This document shows, in pieces, positions 1 to 11,348 of a DNA stretch of 64,000 nucleotides (position 1 is the stretch's first letter; each line of letters begins with the position of its first letter). Source of the stretch: Cannabis sativa (Eukaryota > Streptophyta > Magnoliopsida > Rosales > Cannabaceae). Location: contig NC_083605.1 of assembly GCF_029168945.1 (NCBI RefSeq), positions 28,223,280 through 28,287,279 on the forward strand, written 5' to 3'. A program made the translations under genes and the position numbers. Under the pieces are notes generated by a model, which made no database searches, was not told the DNA's origin, and saw only the letters and a list, made by a program, of their open reading frames with translations.

Positions 1-161
1 AGATCTGAACGGAAGGAGTCATATTATTCCGCTGCACCCAATGTAAGGTTTCTCATACTTTATATGTGTTTATTTCATAATCGTTTTAGGAGTTCATATT
101 TAGGGTGTTAATCAACATACTTGTGAGTAGATCTAAGATCCTGGTAAAATAATTTCCAACA
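1..161 (+). mobile_element. Angela-type Copia LTR, 3' end only (cut by window)
   Basis: The stretch matches the last part of the longer Angela-type LTRs in this window: the block ending in GGTAAAATAA then TTCCAACA, preceded by the 'gtgagtagatctaag' segment seen at 53786-53800 and 61947-61961. It is in plus orientation and ends with the CA of the TG...CA LTR boundary. The window starts inside it, so whether it is a solo LTR or the 3' LTR of a full element cannot be told. Confidence 0.85.
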
Positions 162-554
162 AAATTATAAACAGTAAAGAAAACATAATGATAATGAAAT
201 TATTTTATATAGATATGAATATTTATTTTTTAAAGAATGCACAATAAATAATTTTTAATATTTTCTTAAAATTTACTAATCAATAGCAAATTATATATAA
301 AAATTTAGTTTTTAAAAAGTAAACTAATTATACAAATTGAAGATTTAGTTTGTCATTAATCGTAGTATAGTAGATAACATATTATTATATTTTAAAAAAA
401 AATAATTGTGGTAAAAATACTAAATATTTAAAGAATATAACGATTAAATACCCATTTTTTTTATTTTGCAATAAAAATATTTAAATGTAGTTGATCATTA
501 ATATTTAGGATAAATAACGGTGTAAGTACCTAAAATTTTAAGTTTGTAAGTGGC
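162..554. other. AT-rich flank, nothing recognised
   Basis: Very AT-rich sequence with no open frame of useful length and no terminal repeats that I can pair. It may be the flank of the LTR ending at 161. Confidence 0.4.
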
Positions 555-811
555 ATAAACCTAATGTTTATTTTTAGCGGCATAAGTACCCAATGTTTAT
601 AAACTATAATTTTTCTCTAATTTTGTCTATACAAATTTTGTTATTGTCTTAAACAATGCATATATAAGGTCTATATTCTTACTCATTGGGTCTAGATAGA
701 AATATGTAGAATCTAATTTCAAAACAGATTCTGTACTGGCAAAACTGGAGAAAAATTACAGTTTTTCAAACGTTGGATACTTATGATGCGAAAAATAAAC
801 ATTAAGTTTAT
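555..811. repeat. Imperfect inverted repeat, MITE-like
   Basis: The arm at about 555-618 (ataaacctaatgtttatttt and onward) is the imperfect reverse complement of the arm at about 748-811, with roughly 80 percent match by eye over about 64 bp. The spacer is about 130 bp. This fits a foldback or MITE-like element. I could not find a convincing target duplication, so the outer ends are uncertain. Confidence 0.55.
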
Positions 812-1340
812 ATAGCTTAATGGTGAGTGTTGATTCTTTAGTTTATGTTGTGTTCTCACTTATAGTTTTGTTTAGAATGCATGAACATAATGTTTTGGAA
901 AGTTATAATTGATTTGAACAAGTTTAAGGGAGTTATAACTCAAAAATTTTTGAGTTACATAAACTAGGCAGAATCGAGCAACTGATTGTTCTGGAAGTGC
1001 CTAGAATTTTGGTGAGGTCCAATATGTTGGTAACTATTGTCCGTACGCAAACACACTGCTGACAGTGACAGGTGCGCGTGTGTCGTCGGTTTAGAGAGAG
1101 AATGTAATAGTAGTGGATGTTGAACAAAAAGGTAGTTTCCTTTTTTCCCGTGAACCTTTTGGTGGTCTGGCATAGGGGACAAGCCGCCTAATTTCTCGGG
1201 ACCACGTCAGTTGAATGCCACGCGGGTCAAATTTTGTGATCTTGAGTGATTACAAACTCCCTTTCATATTCTTCCTGCATGCCTCTTGAGAGTGTCCTTC
1301 ATTGTCTTAGACTTGTTTGACTTTTCAATTGAGGGAGAGG
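812..1340. other. No gene recognised
   Basis: Mixed-composition sequence between the inverted repeat and the Mutator-like fragment. Part of it (about 1020-1220) is less AT-rich than the surroundings. It lies downstream of the Mutator-like frame on the minus strand and could be its decayed continuation, but no protein similarity is visible. Confidence 0.3.
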
Positions 1341-1649
1341 TTAGGCTTCAAAGTTCCTATTACGCTTATCATTTCTAATAACTTCAGGGCGATACATTAA
1401 GCCTTTCATGTACTTGTAATTTACTTTCAATTTCAAGTCATATTGCACTTTGTCAACATCCAGTTCTTCATACAAAAGATTAACAAAACCTGAGTAGCTT
1501 ACGTTTGAATCAATGTCAAATGTCAAATTTTTGGACCGGTTATAAACCCAATATCTACCCTCAAGCTCCCAAACACCATTAGACATAACAAACACATTAA
1601 CAGTTGAACTTGTCACATACATTAAAAAAATACAATTACAGTTTAGCAT
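1341..1649 (-). pseudogene. MuDR-like (MULE) transposase N-terminal fragment
   Basis: A 102-codon frame whose body (from about residue 11) resembles the N-terminal domain of plant Mutator-like transposases. It has a beta-rich opening ending in 'NGVWELEGRYWVY', a hydrophobic/acidic stretch 'FVNLLYEELDVDK', then 'YDLKLKVNYKY' and an 'IRNDKRNRNF' end. Full MULE transposases run to 600-900 residues with a zinc finger and a DDE catalytic core; none of that follows here, so this is at best a remnant. No terminal inverted repeats were found. The family assignment rests on overall pattern from memory of the family, not on catalytic residues; it could be a chance frame. Confidence 0.4.
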
Positions 1650-1689
1650 AAAAATCTCACATAAAAGTTATCTAAAATCTTAAAAATGC

Positions 1690-2012
1690 AATAAATATGT
1701 ACACCATCGGACACAATCAGACACCAATCGGACCCCATTGGACCCGATCAAAAAATTGCACGAACCCATTTTTTGACACCCATCAGACACACAATCAGAC
1801 ACCCAATCATACACCCAATCGGGCCTACAAAAAAATCCCCAAACACATTTTTCGGACCACAATCGGACACCCCATCGGACGCCATCAGACCCAATCATAC
1901 AAATTAAACAAAACCAATTTTTGGACCCCCATCGACCCCCATCGGGCCTTCATCCCTGTCAACCAACTTTGATAGGGTATCAGACCACCATCGGATCCCA
2001 TCGAACCAGACG
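1690..2012. repeat. Degenerate ATCGGAC / CCCATCGGACA minisatellite
   Basis: About twenty degenerate copies of a 9-11 base motif (atcggacac, atcagacac, atcgggcc, atcggaccc) occur over about 320 bp, with short AT-rich interruptions. The C-rich strand and period are unlike the surrounding AT-rich DNA. Both strands stay open for 70-90 codons only because of the repeat, so I do not call a gene here. Confidence 0.7.
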
Positions 2013-2861
2013 AAAAAAATTGCAAAAATTAGAAAAAATGCAGTATTCACAGACAAGCATTTTAACACACAAAACAGCAAAATAATAGCAACAATCTACA
2101 AATCAAGCATTAAAACAATATTCTAAACTAAATATAACAACAACAAATAAGATTTCTTAAAAAAAATAATTCCATTGCTTGTATTTGATGCTCCGTGTAT
2201 GATGCTTCATCCAAAAATGAGAGAAAATATGTAGTATGGCTTGTAGTGTAGTAGATTATAGAGTATTGAAGTGAAGAGAAAAAAATTGTGTTAATTTTGT
2301 GGAGGGGAGCTCAACAGTAGTAAAATTAAGAGAGAAGAAGAGAGAGGGGGTGATGTAAATGGGGGTATTTTAGGAATATTATAAAATGTGTCATATCCCA
2401 CAAATATTAATTATTATGAGTTTGGAAGAAAAATTTTAAATACATGTAAGCATAAAAAATCAAATTTCTCTTAGACTATTACCATTATAATTGGTATAAA
2501 ACCTCTACAAATTCTATTCTTATTATATTATATACTTTGTTCTTTTGTTAATTATAAAATTATTATTATTGTATTTATGATTTCGTGTTGTTGGCTAAAA
2601 ACTAAGTCACCAAACATCATATTTTATGAGAGAAAAAAGTTAGCCACTAAAGTCAAACTTTATGAAACCAAACAAAAAAAGTTAAATAAAAAAGTAAAAG
2701 ACATTTGCTGCTAGAAGGAGTGTTCAAATATCTGACATACGATGATCTAAATTTTATAGCCCTACGAATTTTCTTTATTCCTCTCTTTTATATTTTTTTT
2801 TTATAAATTCACTTTTTTATAGTTGACCTAATGCAATAATTAATATAGATTAATAACAAAT
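2013..2861. other. AT-rich spacer, nothing recognised
   Basis: No coding frame, paired repeat or RNA gene visible. The last five bases (2857-2861, CAAAT) are the left copy of the target duplication of the tandem Copia element. Confidence 0.4.
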
Positions 2862-3111
2862 TGTTATAAAACAATATAGAATAATATAAAATAAGTAAGA
2901 AGAAAAGAAGAAGATGAAGAGAGAAAGAGAAAGTGAATGAGAATTTCTCAGTTGTTTATTTCAATGGGGTAAACCCCTATTTATACAAATACAAGAGTGA
3001 AATATTAAGAAAATAAGAAAAAGGGAAACTAAGAAAAGAGAAATGTTGATTACAATTAATGGTAATAAATAAAAGATTTGGACATCCACATAATTATTAA
3101 TATTTATAACA
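2862..3111 (-). repeat. LTR a of the tandem Copia element (outer 3' LTR)
   Basis: 250 bp, ends TG...CA on plus (TGTTATAAAA ... TATTTATAACA). It holds a TATA-like box on the minus strand (TATAAATAG, plus 2978-2986) next to a GGGGT/ACCCC inverted repeat. The polypurine tract of body A follows directly at 3112 on plus. Confidence 0.85.
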
Positions 3112-3167
3112 CTCCCCCTTGGATGTCCATAATAACTGCTTTATTAAAAATCTTGTTGAAAACTTGA

Positions 3168-3590
3168 TCAAAAGAAAAAGAGTATAGTGTAAACTAACTC
3201 CCCCTCATTTAGGCATTTGTGGAGATCTTCTAATAGACGAATTTCAATCTTGTCTGTCGTCTTCTCAAATGTTGATGTTGGTAATAACTTTGTGAATAAG
3301 TTTACAAGATTGACACTTGATTGAATATGTTGAACACCAATATGCATTTTCTTGAAGCGTATAAAGAAGAATTTGGTGAAATGTATTCTAACTCTATCTC
3401 CTTCAATGTACCCTCCTTTTAGTTGAGCAATGCAAGTTGTATTATCCATAGAGAATTTCTTGGGTTGATACTTCTTTCTTGAGTGCAATCCATATGTTTC
3501 CCGAATATGTTATGTCAATGATCTCAGTCACACACATTCTCTACTTGCTTCATAAAATGCAAGTATGTTAACATGATTTAGTTGTCTCTT
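3168..3590 (-). pseudogene. Copia RNase H C-terminal remnant (body A)
   Basis: Reading leftward from about 3590, the translation gives a Copia RNase H end: 'NILAFYEASRECV', a stop, 'HIRETYGLHS', then 'DNTTCIAQLKGGYIEGD', 'KFFF', 'VQHIQSSVNLVNLFTKLLP' and 'TSTFEK'. This is the segment after the central RNase H acidic residue: the 'EASRECVWL' helix, the DNT(A)CI strand with its Asp, and the 'LADLFTK-LPTSTFEK' tail. In-frame stops near 3528 and between the two parts show that it is dead. It ends shortly before the polypurine tract and LTR, the normal place of RNase H in Copia elements. The upstream 80 percent of gag-pol is absent and is replaced by the hairpin-rich region. Confidence 0.8.
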
Positions 3591-3591
3591 T

Positions 3592-3762
3592 AAAAACCTT
3601 GTCAGAAAAACCCAGTGGGATAAATATGAGCTGAGAAAAAAAGAGTACAATATATATTTCATATTCATAACTATTTGCAAGTTGCCTCGTTGAAAACCTT
3701 GCCAGGAAAACCAGTGGGACAAAACCTGAACTAAGGGAAAAAGAGTGCAACATGAATATGTC
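3592..3762 (-). repeat. Twice-repeated 'GCCTCGTTAAAAACC' module (body A)
   Basis: Two diverged copies, about 3592-3655 and 3680-3755, share the plus-strand order: (g/t)cctcgtt(g/a)aaaacctt, g(c/t)cag(g)aaaa(c)ccagtggga, then ctaagggaaaaagagt. The copies are about 90 bp apart. The same pair occurs in body B (about 7975-8040 and 8076-8145). They sit between the RNase H remnant and the hairpin region. Function is not known to me. Confidence 0.7.
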
Positions 3763-3779
3763 TCCCCCTCATGCACATA

Positions 3780-6700
3780 TGATCCATAATTCTTTTGGTG
3801 ATAATAGATCTCATAAGATTATTGTTATCACTTTTAAAATATCACCATATACAATCTTTGATCATATATTTTCTATAACTCTTCCAGAGTATGTATGGAT
3901 TTCTAAATTATAGATGAGGGGTTCGTAGAACATTAGTCTTTATCCAACTAATTGTATCATTCATGTGTGTATACAACATTGTTCATACTAAAATTTAAAA
4001 TTTCAAGTAGATATGAACATAACACATTAATGGTACTATAAATTTTTATTTGTGACAATGATGGTACTCCAAGACCATATATTTATTCCATCTTGCTGTA
4101 TGATCTTTAATTTCCATATCAAATGATCATATATCTATAATTCTTGATGCGTATGAATTACTTCAGGACTTCAATACTAATGAACAAACTTTATACATTT
4201 AATATTTCTCAAAATACAAAAGAAATAAAAGTTTGTTCTTCAATTAATCAAAAACTCTTCAAGAGTCTATCACAACGTATAATTTACGTATTTACACTTC
4301 ATAGACAACCATACATATTTTTCAAATAATAATTTACTTACATGTCTTTATTTCATACAAAGATCTTTGTCATATAGTGCGCGCGACTTTGAATTTATAT
4401 CACTTAAGACATGTATTAAATTCTTCTAGAATTTTATGATAAGGCTTATTTCTAATTCTCTCTATATTAGGAGCTTCAAATAAATAACCTTTTGTTGCAA
4501 CATTTATGAGACACTTATAAATCCTCATAAAATATACTCTAGACTATAATCAAATCATGATTATATTTTCTCAATATTTAAGCCTTACTTCAATCAATCT
4601 CATGTCTATGCAAACTTTGTACAACAATTCATTATGTACAAATATATATGCAAATTTCTCATTAGAAATATTTATTTGCACACCCTACAGGTCTTACTTC
4701 ACTTTATGCGAGTAAACTTGTCTGGACTGCATCATAATATTTCTGCCAAAAACAAAATATATGTCGATGATTCTCGACAAATCTAATACCATGATCCTTG
4801 CTATCTCATGTTAGTTTATTGCATATGCACACATTCAATATTTATTGTCGACAAAAATTTCAATAAATGATAATTTCCTCCCATATTGACATAACTTATA
4901 GAGATCTCTTTAAATTACATATTTTTCAAATAAGTTTATCATTTATAGGTACCTATATAGAACCGCTTCAGGGATTCAATTATAATCAAATTTGTTATGT
5001 CTAACTTCTTTGAGAGTCTCTTCTAGAGTACCGTTTCCATCACGGTTATCATTTTTAAATCATCAATACTTTATAACATTAAGGTATCTCCATGAGTACC
5101 TCTAGATTTAACAACTTCAGGATAAATCAAATGAACATTTATTAATAATTTCTATATTGTTCATTTACGCTTCAAGCGTTTTCAACTAATTCTAACTCAA
5201 CTTTGAATAATATTGATTTGCAGTTGGTATATATCATTTTGAACTATATCGTTCTTATATACTTTGTCCAAGGATCATTTTTCAAAAATTATCATCGATC
5301 CCAACTGCTTCTCTCTCCCTGATCGAGAGAATTTTTAAAAATTGTGATATCTAATAATATTAATATACCTATAGGGATTTCAATATATCACAATGAATCA
5401 ATATTTATTTAAACTCATATATACTATATGACATTGAACTTCAAGTTCAATAAACTTCAGCTTCAAGTTCAATACTTATGAACTTAATTCATTTCTAAGA
5501 ATGAGTTATTCATGTATAATTAGAAATACATAAATTTACACATTTTGTAAATGTACGATCATATAATCTTATCACATCGATAAGAAACTATGCAATAAAA
5601 ATCTAACAATGGCTCAAGATTGTTAAAGAAATATAATTTAAATATTTTCTATGTGCAAATATATGCACATTCTTCTTTTGAGCCTTATAAATTAACAATG
5701 AGAAGAATCAACTGGTTCTTCAACAAAATTTAGTCAAATCCTTTGACAGTTTATTGCATATGATTGATCATGTCAAAATAATTCAATTCATGAACTTCAG
5801 GTTCACTATATTTTGTATTTCAATGAAACTTTCAAAAGGTAACGTAAATTCATTACAACATAATCATTACAAGTTTCATTTTTATACACACGAATAACAT
5901 AATTGTATTATTCTCCAAAATATATACACTCTTCAAGAGTCACTATTATGTTTATCAAACTTTATATTTTTTTTCAGGAATCACTATCATCAATTCAATG
6001 ATGTGTATAATATAAAATGTACATGACAACTTCATCATGTTGTTATAATGGTCAAATAGATTTAACCATAATATATCATTCATTTTTCCTGGTATCTTTT
6101 TAACAAGTCGTCTAATTTATTAATAGACAATTCATTAGTCTAATTATCATGACTTGATATATTATATATTTAAATGTACAACCAGTATATATAATAAGTT
6201 ATTTCTTATTACTTTCATAACTAGATAAAAGTTATACATCTAGGTACATACAATGATATTTTACTACTTCAAGTAGCAATTGTATGTAAGAGTTCTTCAG
6301 GAAGCTTTTCAAATAATCATTTTGTGATTCTTTATCACTTTGATTATATTGGATCACTAACAAATATTAGTAAATTATATATCCACTTTTGGGAATATGC
6401 AAACTGAATTAAATAGTAACTATATATATATATATACATATCATGTACCTACAATAATTTGAAACTATTGATTTCAAGAAATAATAAAATATGTATGTAT
6501 TAATTTGCTTCTGGCATTACCCATATATGTGAAATCTATATTTTTTTAAATAGAATTTCATGTCTATTCATTCTCTTCAGGGAATGATATTTAAATATTC
6601 TAAATGTACAATAAATTTGTACAATTCACATTCTATTCAATAATCAAATATACTTTTATCTTTATTATAAGTGTGTCCGTACTACAGGTACGCGACTACT

Positions 6701-7277
6701 ATTATTCAATTCCACACATGATATATAGATTTCATGCACTTTGATTGTGTGTGGTATCTCATCTTTTGGTTGTTTCCACTTTCTTCTGGAAATATATGAG
6801 TAGTAAACAATATTGCATTCACTTCAGGGAATTACGTTGAACAAGTAGAATATTATTATAAATTTATTACTTGCTCATCCATAAAAATATAAGAAATTAT
6901 TCAGCAATTTCTTTTACGATATTTCAAAGAATATATGAATGCAGTTTTTACATAGTCTCCAAGATGTATGCAAAATTTGATCTTTAATATATGTCAGATT
7001 CAATAATTTACAACATTGCAAGTAATAACAATGTATAGTAACATGACTAATACAAACAATCTTTAAAATTAATTGACTTCAATTCGTATCATTCTCTGTA
7101 GGGAATGATGAACAATAAATACATGCCTCATGTATTAAAATAACATTAGTCATGCTCATTGTTATTCTTATACTTTGATGTTTCAATGCAATTTTCTTAA
7201 CATTCTTTTTGGGTATTCAAAACCCACTATAAAATTGCATCAATAATAATCATTTTTAATGATTCTTTAGTTGTATT
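3780..7277 (-). other. Hairpin-rich non-coding body A
   Basis: About 3.5 kb with no open frame longer than about 60 codons. It holds many short perfect stems around similar loops, most often TTCAA or TTCAG on plus. Examples: 3878-3890 (ACTC/GAGT), 4254-4266 (ACTC/GAGT), 4418-4434 (AAATTC/GAATTT), 5167-5179 (ACGC/GCGT), 5435-5449 and 5791-5805 (TGAAC/GTTCA), 5568-5584 (CTTATC/GATAAG), 5651-5670 (ATGTGCA/TGCACAT), 5928-5940, 6264-6276 (CTAC/GTAG), 6568-6587 (TCATTC/GAATGA), 6678-6692 (CGTAC/GTACG), 6780-6792 (TTTC/GAAA) and 7088-7109 (ATCATTC/GAATGAT). Stems differ; loops recur. Confidence 0.75.
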
Positions 7278-7514
7278 TGTTATAAAATAATATAAAATAA
7301 TATAAAGTAGATGAGAAGAAAGAAGAAGAAGATGAAGAGAAAAAGAGAAAGTGAATGAGAATTTCTTAATTGTTTATTCCAATGGGGTGAACCCCTATTT
7401 ATACAAATACAAGAGTAAAATATTAAGAAACTAAGAAAAAGATGAATGTTGATTACAATTAATGGTAATAAATAAAATATTTGGACATCCACATAATTAT
7501 TAATATTTATAACA
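7278..7514 (-). repeat. LTR b, shared central LTR of the tandem Copia element
   Basis: 237 bp, TGTTATAAAATAAT ... TATTTATAACA. It serves as the 5' LTR of body A and the 3' LTR of body B. By eye it is closer to LTR c than to LTR a: both share the 'taaagtagatgagaagaaag' start segment. The body B polypurine tract (plus CTCCCCCTT) follows at 7515. Confidence 0.85.
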
Positions 7515-7529
7515 CTCCCCCTTGTATGT

Positions 7530-7995
7530 CCATAATAACTGTCTTATTAAAAATCTTGCTGAAAACTTGATCAAAGGAAAAGAGTATAGTGTAAACTAAC
7601 TCCCCCTCATTTAGGCATTTGTTGAGATCTTCTAATTTCGATCTTATCTGCCGTCTTCTCAAATGTTGATGTTGGTAATAACTTTGTGAATAAGTTTGCA
7701 AGATTGACACTTGATTAAATATGTTGAACACCAATATGCATTTTCTTGAAGCGTATAAAGAAGAATTTCATGAAATGTGTTCTAACTCTATCTCCTTCAA
7801 TGTACCTCCTTTTAGTTGAGCGATGCAAGCAGTATTATCCATAGAGAATTGCTTGGGTTGATACTTCTTTGTTGAGTGCAATTCATATGTTTCCCGAATA
7901 TACTATGTCAATGATCTCACTCACACACATTTTCTACTTGCTTCATAAAATGCAAGTATGTTAACATAATTTATAGTTGCCTCGTTAAAAACCTC
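7530..7995 (-). pseudogene. Copia RNase H C-terminal remnant (body B)
   Basis: Homologous to the body A remnant and decayed further. The leftward reading still gives 'YVNILAFYEASRKCV' at its start (about 7990-7930) and 'EDLNKCLNEGELVYTI' near its end. Frameshifts have broken the DNT and LFTK segments, although the DNA (7740-7870) is still easily aligned to 3350-3480. It lies between the polypurine tract at 7515 and the repeated module at 7975-8145. Confidence 0.7.
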
Positions 7996-8145
7996 GCCAG
8001 AAAAACCCAGTGGGACAAAATCTGAGCTAAGGAAAAAGAGTACAATATATATTTCATATTCATAACTATTTTCAAGTTGCCTCGTTAAAAACTTTGTCAG
8101 GAAACCCAGTGGGACAACACCTGAGCTAAGGGAAAAAGAGTGCAA
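7975..8145 (-). repeat. Twice-repeated 'GCCTCGTTAAAAACC' module (body B)
   Basis: Second occurrence of the two-copy module described for 3592-3762. It has the same order of conserved blocks (cctcgttaaaaac, aacccagtgggaca, ctaaggg/aaaagagt) and the same spacing of about 95 bp. Confidence 0.7.
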
Positions 8146-8159
8146 CATGAATATGTCTC

Positions 8160-11100
8160 CCCCGCATGCACATATGATCCATAATTCTTTTGGTGATAAT
8201 AGATCTCATAAGATTATTGTTATCACTTTTAAAAATCTCACCATATACAATCTTTGATCATATATTTTCTATAACTCTTCCAGAGTATGTATGGACTTCT
8301 AAATTATAGATGAGGGGTTCCTGGAACATTAATCTTTATCCAACTAATTGTATCATTCATGTGTATATACAATCTTGTTCATACTAAAATTTAACATTTC
8401 ATGTAGATATGAACATAACACATTAATGATAATATAAATTTTCATTTGTGACAATGATGGTACTCGAAGACCATATATTTGTTCCATCTTGTTGTATGAT
8501 CTTAATTTCCATATCAAATGATCATATATCTATAATTCTTGATACATATGAAGTACTTTAGGACTTCAATACTAATGAACAAACTTTATACATTAATATT
8601 TCTCGAAATACAAAAGAAATAAAATTTTGTTCTTCAATTAATCAAAAACTCTTCAAGAGTCTATCATAACGTATAATTTACGTATTTATACTTCCTAGAC
8701 AACCATACATATTTTTCAAACAATGATTTACTTACATGTCTTTATTTCATACAAAGATCTTTGTCATATAGTGCGCGCGATTTAGAATTTATATCACTTA
8801 AGACATGTATTAAATTCTTCTAGAATTTTTAGATAAGGCTTATTTCAAATTCTCACTATTTTAGGAGCTCCAAATGAATAACTTTTGTTGCAACATTTAT
8901 GTGACGCTATAAATTCTCATAAAATATATTCCAGGCTATAATCAAATCATGATTATATTTTCTCAATATTTAAGCCTTACTTCAATCAATCTCATGTCTA
9001 TGCAAACTTTGTACAATAATTCATTATGTACAAATACATATATGCAAATTTGTCATTAGAAATATTTATTTGCACACCCTACAGGTCTTACTTCACTTTA
9101 TGTGAGTAACCTTGCCTGGACTGCGTCATAATATTTTGGCCAAAAACAAAATATATGTCAATGATTCTCGACAAATCTAATACCATGATCCTTGCCATCT
9201 CATGTTAGTTTATTACATATGCACACATTCAATATTTATTGTCAACAAAAATTTCATTATATGATAATTTCCTCCCATATTGACATAACTTATAGAGATC
9301 TCTTTAAATTACATATTTTTCAAATATGTTTATCATTTATAGGTACCTATATAGAATCACTTCAGGGATTCAATTATGATCAAATGTGTTCTGTCTAACT
9401 TCTCTTAGGAGTCTCTTCAAGTACCGTTTTCATCACGGTTATCATTTTAATACTTTACAACATTAAGGTATCTCCATGAGTACCTCTAGATTTAACAACT
9501 TCAGGGAAAATCAAATGAACATTTACTAATAATTTTTATATTGTTCATTTACGCTTCAGGCGTTTTCAACTCATTCTAACTCAACTTTGAATAATATTGA
9601 TTTACAGTTGGTATATATCATTTTGAACTATATCGTTCTTATATACTTTGTGCAAAGATCATTTTTCAAAAATTATCATCGATCCCAACAGCTTCTCTCC
9701 CCCTGATCGAGAGAATTTTTAAAAATTGTGATATCTAATAATATTAATATACTAGTAGGGATTTCAATATATCACAATAAATCAATATTTATTTAAACTC
9801 ATATATACTATATGACATTGAACTTCAGGTTCAATAAACTTCAGTTTCAAGTTCAATACTTATGAACTTAATTCTTTTCTAAGAATGAGTCATACGTGTA
9901 TAATTAGAAATACAAAAATTTACACATTTTGTAAATGCATGATCATATAATCTTATCACATCGATAAGAAACTATACAATAAAAATATAACAATGGCTCA
10001 AGATTGTTAAAGAAATATAATTTAAATATTTTTTATGTGCAAATATATGCACATTCTTCTTTTGAGCCTTATAAATTAACAATGAGAAGAATCTTCTGGT
10101 TCTTCAACAAAATTTAGTTAAATCATTTGACAATTTATTGCATATGATTGATCATGTCAATATAATTCAATTCATGAACTTCAGGTTCACTATAATTTGT
10201 ATTTCAATGAAACTTTCAAAAGGTAATGTAAATTCATTACAACATAATCATTACAAGTTTCATTTTTATATACACGAATAATATAATTATATTATTCTCC
10301 AAAACATATACACTCTTCAGGAGTCACTTTTATGTTTATAAAACTTTATATTTCTTCAAGAATCACTATCATCATGTTATTGTAATGGTCAAATAGATAT
10401 AACCATAATATATCATTCCTGGTATCTTTTTAACAAGTCATCTAATTTATTAATAGACTATTCATTAGTCTAATTATCATGACTTGATATATTATATATT
10501 TAAATGTACAACTAGTACATATAATAAGTTATTTCTTATTACTTTCATAACTTGATAAAAGTTATACATCTAGGTACATACAAATATATTTTACTACTCC
10601 AAGTAGCAATTGTATGTAAGACTTCTTCAGGAAGCTTTTCAATAATCATTTTGTGATTCTTTATCACTTTGATTATATTAGATCACTAACAAATATTAGT
10701 AAGTTATATATTCACTTCTGGGAATATGCAAACTGAATTAAATAGTAACTGCATATATACATATCTTGTACCAACAATAGTTTGAAACTATTGATTTCAA
10801 GAAATAATAAAATATGTATATATTAATTTACTTCTGGCATTGCCAATATATGTGAAATTTATAATCTTTGAAATAGAATTTCATGTCTATTCATTCTCTT
10901 CAGGGAATGATATTTAAATATTCTAAATGTACAATCAATTTGTACAATTCACACTTATTCAATAATCAAATATACTTTTATCTTGATTATAAGTGTGTCC
11001 GTACTACAGGTACGCGACTACTATTATTCAATCCCACACATGACATATAGATTTCATGCACTTTGATTGTGTGTGGTATTTCATCTTTTGGTTGTTTCCA

Positions 11101-11348
11101 ATTTCTTCTAGAAATATTTGAGTAGCAAACAATGCCATTGATTATTTAAAATATTATTATAAATTTCTTAAAAATTTATTACTTGTCCATATATAAAAAG
11201 AAATTACTCAACAATTTCTTTAACAATATTTTAAAGAATATATTAATACAATTTTTGCATAATCTCCAAGATGTATGCAAAATTTGATCTTTAATATATG
11301 TCACATGCAATAATTCTAACATTGCAAATAATACCAATGTATAGTAAC
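8160..11348 (-). other. Hairpin-rich non-coding body B, left part
   Basis: Collinear with body A from 3775 on, at roughly 90 percent identity by eye, and non-coding. The hairpins are kept. Several differ from body A only in the last loop base (TTCAA versus TTCAG: 5167-5179 against the copy near 9551, 5435-5449 against the copy near 9820, 5928-5940 against the copy near 10315). The sequence is cut at 11348 by the Angela-type insertion and resumes at 21614. GTAAC at 11344-11348 is the left target duplication of that insertion. Confidence 0.75.

Noticed and set aside
1697..1972. Possible repeat protein (Pro/Thr/His-rich, 91 codons) on plus, or its minus-strand counterpart
   Set aside because: Both frames stay open only because of the short-period minisatellite; no start context or domain.
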